Notes under the pieces: generated by a model
What the model was told of the DNA's origin: nothing
The model's input: only the letters and a program-made list of their open reading frames with translations
Databases searched by the model: none
Part shown: one piece after another, positions 1 to 5,296 of the stretch
Layout: every line of letters starts with the position of its first letter
Position numbering within the stretch: position 1 is the stretch's first letter
Made by a program: the position numbers and the translations under genes
NCBI RefSeq assembly: GCF_039414295.1
Contig: NZ_JBCITM010000029.1
Coordinates: 1 to 30,488, forward strand
Direction of reading: 5' to 3'
Source of the DNA: Anoxynatronum sibiricum
GTDB taxonomy: Bacteria; Bacillota; Clostridia; Peptostreptococcales; Tindalliaceae
Length of the DNA: 30,488 nt

Positions 1-40
<40 letters not shown>

Positions 41-106
41 ATTCTTTCCCAAACCCAGTCTCTTTTCAGATTCTGGCTTCTTTTGGTTCTCTTCGCTTCT
101 TCCTGC

Positions 107-125
107 TGTTCAGTTTTCAAAGAAC
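107..125 (-). promoter_or_regulatory. rRNA leader boxA-like element
   Basis: The minus strand reads GTTCTTTGAAAACTGAACA. A near-identical block is a recurrent feature ahead of 16S and in spacers of Firmicute rRNA operons, where it resembles the boxA antitermination signal and lies close to processing sites. It sits between the leader hairpin and the 16S start, as expected. The antitermination role is inferred from family knowledge. Confidence 0.6.
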
Positions 126-129
126 GTTA

Positions 130-178
130 AAGCCGCTCATCGCTTTGGGCTTCGTCCGCCAAAGCGTTTTTAGCGGCT
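130..178 (-). promoter_or_regulatory. rRNA leader stem-loop
   Basis: Two nested arms pair: AAGCCGCT at 130-137 with AGCGGCT at 172-178, and CGCTTTGG at 141-148 with CCAAAGCG at 159-166. This gives about 15 base pairs, with only short internal loops. It lies at the very start of the rRNA transcript, just after the expected start site near 177. It is followed by no U-tract, so it is a leader or processing structure rather than a terminator. Confidence 0.65.
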
Positions 179-183
179 CATTT

Positions 184-212
184 AATATACCATTTTTACC
201 TGGGGGTGTCAA
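184..212 (-). promoter_or_regulatory. rRNA operon promoter
   Basis: On the minus strand a perfect -35 box TTGACA (212-207) is followed after 17 bases by TATATT (189-184), with a TGG just before it that makes an extended -10. The region just upstream of the -35 contains an A7 tract (about 225-231) that could act as an UP element. The expected start is near 177. This is the strongest promoter seen at this end of the window. Confidence 0.85.
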
Positions 213-394
213 CTGATTCTCTCGATTTTTTTGCCTGGTATTTGACTTTGTATTCACGCCGCATGAGATTAATACCCACAAAATTTAACATTAAAAGGAA
301 GGCTTTGATTATTTTTTCATTTTAGACTTCTTTATTTTCATTTTCCGGGTCATTTAACATTTCTCAACATCTATTGTGACAATCAGCAGCCCTC
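213..394. other. A+T-rich divergent intergenic region
   Basis: This stretch lies between the rRNA promoter (minus strand) and the folT promoter (plus strand). It is A+T rich, with several A and T tracts. No coding region, hairpin terminator or second convincing rRNA promoter was recognised in it. Confidence 0.5.
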
Positions 395-423
395 TTTACA
401 TATGATGTCGAATGCGATAAGAT
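395..423 (+). promoter_or_regulatory. folT promoter
   Basis: TTTACA at 395-400 and TAAGAT at 418-423 are separated by 17 bases, matching the housekeeping sigma consensus at 5 of 6 and 4 of 6 positions. The predicted start falls at about 430, immediately before the first paired base of the riboswitch at 433. That fit supports both calls. Confidence 0.7.
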
Positions 424-432
424 AAGGGCAGA

Positions 433-528
433 GGCAGAGTAGACATTATGCGTTAAGTGTTGGGAGATGGGAAGTTGCTCTCAAACGAAGAATGACATGA
501 TTCGCGGTATAATGTTGCATCCGCTGCC
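433..528 (+). promoter_or_regulatory. Tetrahydrofolate (THF) riboswitch
   Basis: The conserved core of THF-I riboswitches is directly recognisable: GCAGAGTAG at 434-442, GCGTTAAGTGT at 450-460, GATGGGA at 466-472, AACGAAG at 484-490, TTCGCGG at 501-507 and GCATCCGC at 517-524. The closing stem is GGCAG (433-437) with CTGCC (524-528). The class binds reduced folates and controls folate transport or synthesis genes in Firmicutes, which fits the folT gene 80 bases downstream. Downstream, a small hairpin (TCAC 585-588 with GTGA 593-596) touches the AAAGGAGG ribosome binding site at 596-603, so translational control is likely, though the exact expression platform is inferred. Confidence 0.93.
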
Positions 529-610
529 ACATTTGAGAAGCAGTGTCGTTTTTGTACTTCTTTCTCTGATGTGGGGTCATCGCCTCACTACAGTGAAAGG
601 AGGTGTGCAC

Positions 611-1183
611 ATGGTTCAATCAAACGGTTTTCGCATTTCGACAAAGGCACTGGTGCTGGCTTCGTTTTTTGTGGGGATTAACATTATCCTCTCCCGGGTC
701 GGCGCGATCATGCTCTTTAACAACAGCGTGCGGCTCAGTTTTGGCAACATCCCACTGGTTCTTTCAGGGTTATTGCTGGGGCCTGCCGCCGGTTTGATGA
801 CCGGTATCGTTAGTGATTTGCTGGGTTTTCTCATTAACTCCCACGGCGGCGCCTATCATCCCGGATTCACTCTCAGTGCCGGCTTAACCGGTTTAATTCC
901 AGGGCTGGTCATGCTTTGGAGTGTTAAAGTCGGAAAAAGTCGATTTTCTCTGCTGAATGTGGTGGTTGCCAACCTGTTGGTGTATCTGTTGATTTCCGGC
1001 TTACTCAACACCATCTGGTTGACTCACCTGTTGGGAACGGGTTTCAGCATCTTATTCCCGGCACGATTAGCCAGTCATGGCATTGTCACAATCATCAATA
1101 CCGTGCTGACGTATGCATTGGTTAAAAGCTTTCAGCGTTCCAACCTGGTGCCTGCAAGCGTCTTATCATTGAAGACTTGGTAA
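611..1183 (+). CDS. folT: Folate-specific ECF transporter substrate-binding subunit (S component)
   Basis: A 190-residue, strongly hydrophobic protein with about six membrane segments and the conserved RLSFGNIPLVLSGLLLGP-type block near residues 38-55, typical of the folate ECF S-component family. It should bind folate in the membrane and be energised by a shared EcfA1-EcfA2-EcfT module. No such module is adjacent, but one lies at 11763-14255. The start at 611 is chosen because AAAGGAGG at 596-603 is ideally spaced. An in-frame ATG at 467 lies inside the THF riboswitch and is rejected. The riboswitch independently supports folate as substrate over other vitamins. It is a single-gene transcript ending at the terminator near 1289-1331. 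Confidence 0.88.
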   Translation: MVQSNGFRISTKALVLASFFVGINIILSRVGAIMLFNNSVRLSFGNIPLVLSGLLLGPAAGLMTGIVSDLLGFLINSHGGAYHPGFTLSAGLTGLIPGLVMLWSVKVGKSRFSLLNVVVANLLVYLLISGLLNTIWLTHLLGTGFSILFPARLASHGIVTIINTVLTYALVKSFQRSNLVPASVLSLKTW

Positions 1184-1288
1184 CCATGCAGCTGTTTCAG
1201 TCATTTTGTCACCAGGTATTCACCATGATGCGTACGCATGTCTCACAAGCAAGCACCATCACCAGCCTCACAAACACTCACAAAACAA

Positions 1289-1331
1289 GCAACCGCTTGC
1301 CCCTAATCATCAGGGTAGCGGTTGCTTTTTA
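1289..1331. terminator. Bidirectional terminator between folT and malQ
   Basis: GCAACCGC (1289-1296) pairs perfectly with GCGGTTGC (1318-1325), and inner bases CCC/GGG extend the stem. On the plus strand it is followed by TTTTTATT. On the minus strand it is followed by TTGTTTTG. The genes converge here, so one hairpin can end both transcripts. The efficiency is probably better for folT because its U-tract is longer. Confidence 0.88.
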
Positions 1332-1355
1332 TTGTCTTACGTTAACGCCACTTTT

Positions 1356-2864
1356 CTAATGACGCTGTGCTTCTTCGATCACTTGGTAAATGAAATGCTG
1401 CAAGGTCGAATCTGACAGTTGCTCTTCTGTAGCCTGCCATTGCCAGTTGGTTCCACCGATGGTTCCAGGATAATTCATTCTGGAAGCGGTTCCCAGACAA
1501 AGGTAGTCCTGCAGTGGAATGACAACCGTTTTTGCATGTGTATGCATCAGCAGCCGAATCAGTTGTTGACAGTTTTCGTGAGATGTCTTTTCCGGATCAA
1601 TGCGATGATAGCGTTTCAATATTTCCCGAATCCCCACATCCGAAAATGCTTCTTCTTTCAGCCAACCGACCAGGGTGTCATTATCGTGGGTGCCTGTGTA
1701 GGCTACTGTGTGTTTTTCGTAGTATGCCGGCCTTTCTTTCTTTTTTGTCTTTTTACCGAAAGAAAACTGCAGAATTTTCATGCCCGGAAATCCAAAGGCT
1801 TTTTTCAGTGCTTCCACTTCCGGAGTAATGACTCCCAAATCTTCAGCAATCAGCGGCAGTTTCCCCAGGTACTTTTCCAGAGAATGAAAGAGGGCCATCC
1901 CCGGCGCCTTCACCCAACGGCCTTTCACTGCTGTGGGTTCAGTTGCATGAATTTCCCAGTAAGCTTCAAATCCCCGGAAATGATCGATGCGGATCATATC
2001 TACAGATTCCATCAAATGTTGTAAGCGCATGCGCCACCAGCTAAAATCGTCTTTCATCATTTTATCCCACCGATAGTGGGGGTTGCCCCACCGTTGTCCT
2101 GTTCTGGAAAAATAGTCGGGAGGAACTCCTGCAACAACCGTCGGTGTGCCATCTGGATTCAGTTGAAAAAGCCGTGGGTTAGCCCACACATCCGCACTGT
2201 CATGAGCAACAAAGATGGGCAGATCACCAATGAGCCGGATATTGTTTTCCCAAAAAATCTTCTTCATTTCCTGCCACTGGGTGTGAAAACAATATTGCAG
2301 AAATTCAACGCATTCCAATTCATTCAAATGTTGTTCCCGAAAAAGACGCAACTCATCCAACGACCGATTTTTCAACTTTTCAGGCCACTCTTGCCAAGGT
2401 CGCAGCTTTTGATTTTTTTTAATGACCGTGAAGAGAGCATAGTCTTCCAACCACCATCGCTGTTCTTCAATAAACCGGTGGTAGTCATCGGGCTTTTGTT
2501 GTCTCTTGAACCGTTGATAGGCCAGATGATACAGCTGACTTTTCCATTCTCTCATTCGGTGAAAATCCACTCTGGTTTCAGGAAAGTCAGGCGGTTCTGC
2601 TATTTCCTCACAGTGCAACCAGCCCCGAGCTGTCAACTTCTCTGGGCTAATAAAATCTTCATTGCCTGCAAAGGCAGAAAAACTCTGGTAAGGAGACTCA
2701 CCGTACCCCACTGGATTCAAAGGCAGTATCTGCCAGAAACGATTTCCCGTCTTTTTCAGAAAAGGCAGGAGCACTCTTTCCGCACCGCCGATATCACCCA
2801 CACCATGAGGCGACGGGAGTGAAGAAATATGGAGCAGCAATCCCGCTTTAGCATCTTTGGTCAT
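1356..2864 (-). CDS. malQ: 4-alpha-glucanotransferase (amylomaltase, GH77)
   Basis: A full-length 502-residue GH77 enzyme. It transfers alpha-1,4-glucan segments between chains, turning short maltodextrins into longer ones plus glucose, in the cytoplasm. The three catalytic acids are visible: nucleophile Asp294 in RIDHFRG, acid/base Glu341 in IAEDLG, and Asp394 in GTHDND. The N-terminal LLLHISSLPSPHGVGDIG block is characteristic of the family. It lies 113 bases downstream of glgP on the same strand with no terminator or clear promoter between them, so the two are probably cotranscribed. Their products act in sequence on glucans. The ribosome binding site is weak (AAAGGG about 12 bases from the ATG), which may lower its translation relative to glgP. 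Confidence 0.95.
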   Translation of the reverse strand: MTKDAKAGLLLHISSLPSPHGVGDIGGAERVLLPFLKKTGNRFWQILPLNPVGYGESPYQSFSAFAGNEDFISPEKLTARGWLHCEEIAEPPDFPETRVDFHRMREWKSQLYHLAYQRFKRQQKPDDYHRFIEEQRWWLEDYALFTVIKKNQKLRPWQEWPEKLKNRSLDELRLFREQHLNELECVEFLQYCFHTQWQEMKKIFWENNIRLIGDLPIFVAHDSADVWANPRLFQLNPDGTPTVVAGVPPDYFSRTGQRWGNPHYRWDKMMKDDFSWWRMRLQHLMESVDMIRIDHFRGFEAYWEIHATEPTAVKGRWVKAPGMALFHSLEKYLGKLPLIAEDLGVITPEVEALKKAFGFPGMKILQFSFGKKTKKKERPAYYEKHTVAYTGTHDNDTLVGWLKEEAFSDVGIREILKRYHRIDPEKTSHENCQQLIRLLMHTHAKTVVIPLQDYLCLGTASRMNYPGTIGGTNWQWQATEEQLSDSTLQHFIYQVIEEAQRH

Positions 2865-2977
2865 CTGTTGTTCAGCCCTTTGCTTCCATTTTTACTATCT
2901 GCTTAGTATCACTCATTTAGCGGATCTTCATCTGCGTGATATACACGTCTTGTTGTTATCAGCGATATCCTGGCATA

Positions 2978-4636
2978 TTAGTCTTGATCCAAGTGATACA
3001 TCTCCCTGCAGTAGGCCTTGATCATGCGTTCCGCCGAAAAAGCCTCTCTGGTGTCCATGATACTGGCCACCATCATTTCCGACCATCGATCTTGCTGTCC
3101 TTCAAAACAGGGGACAACCTCTTCCAACAACACACGATAAAGCGCTTCCGCATCCCGCTGGTCCTGTGCTGTTTCTTTGGCAGGCACCAGTTCATCACCA
3201 ATAGCCCAGCCATTCACACCATGACGACAGGCTTCGGGCCACCAGCCGTCAAGTATGCTCACGTTCAACACACCGTTCATGGCTGCCTTCATTCCAGATG
3301 TGCCACAGGCTTCCTTGGGTCTTTGCGGATTATTAAGCCAGATATCACACCCTCGTGTGAGGAGAGCTCCCAATGCCATGTCATAATCTTCCAGAAACAC
3401 CACCGATTGGGGATACTGTTGTTGAACCTTCACCAGTTTTTTTAGAATTTCTTTCCCCTTACTGTCCATGGGATGCGCTTTACCGGAAAAAATCAGTTGC
3501 AGCCGCTGTTGCTTCAGCAAAGGTTCAATGCGTTCCATCTGCGAAAAAATCAGATCGCTTCGTTTATAGGGAGCCGCCCGCCTGGCAAAACCCACCACCA
3601 GTCCCTGTGGATTCAACTGGACGCCTTTTCGCTCTTTCACCAACTCAAACAATTCACTTCGATTCTCTGAATGAACCCGTTTAACATGGGCCGCTGTCAA
3701 TGAAGAACGATTCAGACGTTCATCCATCCAGGTGGGCACATGAACACCATTCGTGATATTGGTAAGGGGTGCTTTTCCTTCGACACTGTGCCACATGGAT
3801 TTCGTGGTTTCCAGATGCAGTGCTGCCACCGAGTTCGCCCGTCGGGAAAGACGCAGGCCTGCAACGGTCATATTAAAGGGAGCTCCTCCAATTTCTGCCA
3901 GCTGCTCAATGGTGAGTCCCTGATGGGCACTCATGTACCGCAGCCGGGCAAGTGGATGGGATTCATTGCCTGCAGGTATGGGTGTATGGGTGGTAAACAC
4001 GATTTGTTGCCGGGTGTTTTTCCAGGCACTGTGAAAATCAGCTCCCATTTCCATCTTCTCCCGCAACAGCGCCAACCCCGCCAGCACTGCATGACCTTCG
4101 TTGAAATGATAAGTCATCACTGGTATTCTAAGCGCCTGCAACGCCCGCAGGCCACCTACTCCCAACACAATTTCCTGGGCCACCCTTTCCTCTTCGGTAC
4201 CACCATAAAGCTGCCGGGTTACCCAGTGGTAGGGCGATTCAGAAACCACTGTATCCAAAAGATAAAGGGGAACATTGCCAAAAGCTTCTGTTTTCCATAC
4301 CTTCACTGGTACCTGGTCTTCCCTGATGGTGACATGCACAATGATCCCCGTATCTTCCAGCGATGATCCTTCCAACGATCGGTAGCAGTCAACCACCTGC
4401 CCCTCCGGTGTCATGCGTTGTTCCACATAACCCTGCTGCCATTTAATGCCAATACCTACCAGCGGAACTCCCGCATCTTTTGCTGCTTTCAGGTGATCCC
4501 CAGCCAAAATTCCCAAACCACCGGAATAAATCTTGAAATGGGAAGCCAATCCATATTCCATACAAAAGTAAGCAATGTATTTATCTTTTTCGTATGGTTC
4601 ACCATGTCTTTTTGGTTTATCTATTGCCACCATCAT
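2978..4636 (-). CDS. glgP: Alpha-glucan phosphorylase (short glycogen/starch phosphorylase type)
   Basis: A 552-residue phosphorylase of the compact, roughly 540-residue group rather than the 800-residue classical form. It releases glucose-1-phosphate from non-reducing ends of alpha-1,4-glucans. Visible family blocks are FCMEYGL and YSGGLGILAGDHLK near the N terminus, YHFNEGHA near 176, RRAAPYKR near 352, and the PLP-lysine motif EACGTSGMKAAMNG with Lys450. The start at 4636 has GGAAAGGAGTG just upstream; a second ATG three bases on is equally possible. It is the first gene after a leader of nearly 600 bases that contains a promoter, competing helices and terminator-like hairpins, so it may be regulated by attenuation. 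No other glycogen genes are in the window. Confidence 0.93.
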   Translation of the reverse strand: MMVAIDKPKRHGEPYEKDKYIAYFCMEYGLASHFKIYSGGLGILAGDHLKAAKDAGVPLVGIGIKWQQGYVEQRMTPEGQVVDCYRSLEGSSLEDTGIIVHVTIREDQVPVKVWKTEAFGNVPLYLLDTVVSESPYHWVTRQLYGGTEEERVAQEIVLGVGGLRALQALRIPVMTYHFNEGHAVLAGLALLREKMEMGADFHSAWKNTRQQIVFTTHTPIPAGNESHPLARLRYMSAHQGLTIEQLAEIGGAPFNMTVAGLRLSRRANSVAALHLETTKSMWHSVEGKAPLTNITNGVHVPTWMDERLNRSSLTAAHVKRVHSENRSELFELVKERKGVQLNPQGLVVGFARRAAPYKRSDLIFSQMERIEPLLKQQRLQLIFSGKAHPMDSKGKEILKKLVKVQQQYPQSVVFLEDYDMALGALLTRGCDIWLNNPQRPKEACGTSGMKAAMNGVLNVSILDGWWPEACRHGVNGWAIGDELVPAKETAQDQRDAEALYRVLLEEVVPCFEGQQDRWSEMMVASIMDTREAFSAERMIKAYCREMYHLDQD

Positions 4637-4716
4637 TCTTCACTCCTTTCCAATGGTTGCTGCGAAAACGTCAGTTTATCCGCCAAGAAGTGGTCCGCTT
4701 TCTCTTTCCTGAAATC

Positions 4717-4800
4717 TCACTCATCCTGAAACCCGTTCCCACAAACGAGAAGTCCAAAAGTATCATCGCTTCTCATTTTCCACGGTTCTTTCATCGTCAT
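4717..4800 (-). CDS. Possible very small ORF in the glgP leader (27 codons)
   Basis: An ATG at 4800 is preceded by AAAGGA with a 9-base gap and opens a 27-codon frame that begins MTMKEPWK and stops at 4717. It lies between the terminator-like hairpin and glgP. A frame this short arises often by chance and no family is recognised. It is recorded only because of its ribosome binding site and position. Confidence 0.15.
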   Translation of the reverse strand: MTMKEPWKMRSDDTFGLLVCGNGFQDE

Positions 4801-4830
4801 CAGCTATGATCCTTTTACCCAATCACCTTC

Positions 4831-4876
4831 AAAAAACACAAAAGCCGGCAGTAAACCCCATCGTTTCCACCGGTTT
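4831..4876 (-). terminator. Terminator-like hairpin in the glgP leader
   Basis: On the minus strand CCGGTGG (4873-4867) pairs with CTGCCGG (4851-4845) using two G-U pairs, with possible further pairing of AAAC/GTTT inside. It is followed by CTTTTGTGTTTTTT. Shape and U-richness fit an intrinsic terminator or attenuator. It lies well downstream of the promoter at 5228-5257 and before glgP, and its 5' arm begins directly after the stop codon of the small ORF at 4876-5010. Confidence 0.45.
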
Positions 4877-5010
4877 CATAAAAAACCCAACAAGAAAAGG
4901 ACAAAAAAGGAACAGGATTCATTGTTGGTACAACAAACCCTGTCAACTGCAGAGACCTCTTCTATTGCCTTTGTATTCAGTTGTGTCCAGGTTTGTATCC
5001 AGGATATCAC
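4876..5010 (-). CDS. Possible leader peptide (44 codons) upstream of glgP
   Basis: A GTG at 5010 follows CAGGAGG by only three bases and opens a 44-residue frame. Its N-terminal half has several Thr and Glu residues, a Cys-Cys pair lies near residue 26, and the tail is hydrophobic (FFVLFLLGFL). It matches no protein I recognise. An overlapping ATG at 5012 is followed at once by TGA. The ribosome binding site is itself in a small hairpin (CAGGA with TCCTG). The stop codon abuts the 5' arm of a terminator-like hairpin, the geometry expected for translation-coupled attenuation. Spacing is poor, so it could equally be chance. Confidence 0.25.
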   Translation of the reverse strand: MISWIQTWTQLNTKAIEEVSAVDRVCCTNNESCSFFVLFLLGFL

Positions 5011-5105
5011 ATACCTCCTGACTTTTCAGTTAGGATCAAATAACCGATGCTGCTTTGGTGTTGCTCGGATCTTGCTTTGATGGTGCTTAAAACCAGATAT
5101 GCGTT

Positions 5106-5216
5106 TTCGTCATTTTAAGGAAGTGACGAACTTCCTGTGTCTTATCTGCGAACGCCAATTCGCATCTTCAGACGTCTCTGCAGTTAAGGTATTGGCCTCA
5201 AGGCTTTGGCCACCTT
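5106..5216 (-). ncRNA. Candidate structured RNA at the start of the glgP leader
   Basis: Immediately after the predicted start (about 5220) the minus-strand RNA can form AAGG-TGGCC paired with GGCCA-CCTT (5216-5186). Next comes TGCGAA paired with TTCGCA around a 6-base loop (5164-5147). Last is AGGAAG (5136-5131) paired with CTTCCT (5123-5118) around loop TTCGTCA. That 7-base loop is exactly complementary to TGACGAA at 5112-5106. This gives either an H-type pseudoknot or two mutually exclusive hairpins. No known class was recognised. Confidence 0.4.
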
Positions 5217-5227
5217 TCCTTACTCAT

Positions 5228-5257
5228 ATCATACCACATTTTTGCAGGCTTAATCAA
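5228..5257 (-). promoter_or_regulatory. Promoter of the glgP-malQ leader
   Basis: On the minus strand TTGATT (5257-5252) and TATGAT (5233-5228) are 18 bases apart, and TGG directly before the -10 gives an extended -10 element. The expected start is about 5220, some 585 bases ahead of glgP. It lies just downstream of the diguanylate cyclase stop codon at 5297, so glgP can be expressed independently of that gene. Confidence 0.65.
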
Positions 5258-5296
5258 TTGTTTTCTTCAATAGACACCAGTGCCATCTGATGCCAT

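Larger units (their letters stand above)
4637..5296 (-). other. Long intergenic region; probable structured leader of glgP-malQ
   Basis: No conserved protein is encoded in these 660 bases. On the minus strand it holds, in order, a promoter (5257-5228), a stem-loop (5216-5186), a second hairpin (5164-5147), a pair of competing or pseudoknotted helices (5136-5106), a small ORF with a ribosome binding site (5010-4876), a terminator-like hairpin (4876-4831), and another very short reading frame (4800-4717, 27 codons, preceded by AAAGGA). I could not match it to a known riboswitch class: the conserved cores of T-box, SAM, c-di-GMP-I, TPP, lysine and cobalamin aptamers are not seen. Confidence 0.5.

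Noticed and set aside
467..610. N-terminal extension of folT starting at 467
   Set aside because: It lies within and after the THF riboswitch, has no ribosome binding site, and lacks family similarity. The ATG at 611 has an ideal AAAGGAGG.
1177..1415. Short plus-strand frames after folT
   Set aside because: They run through the terminator hairpin and into malQ on the other strand, have no ribosome binding site and resemble no family.
4806..5290. Plus-strand frames of 63-71 codons in the region before glgP
   Set aside because: They have no ribosome binding sites or recognisable domains and run against the promoter and hairpins of the minus-strand leader.
4637..5296. A known riboswitch (T-box, c-di-GMP-I, SAM, TPP, lysine, cobalamin) or 6S, SRP, tmRNA or RNase P RNA before glgP
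   Set aside because: None of the conserved core sequences of these classes is visible on either strand. The region stays unassigned.
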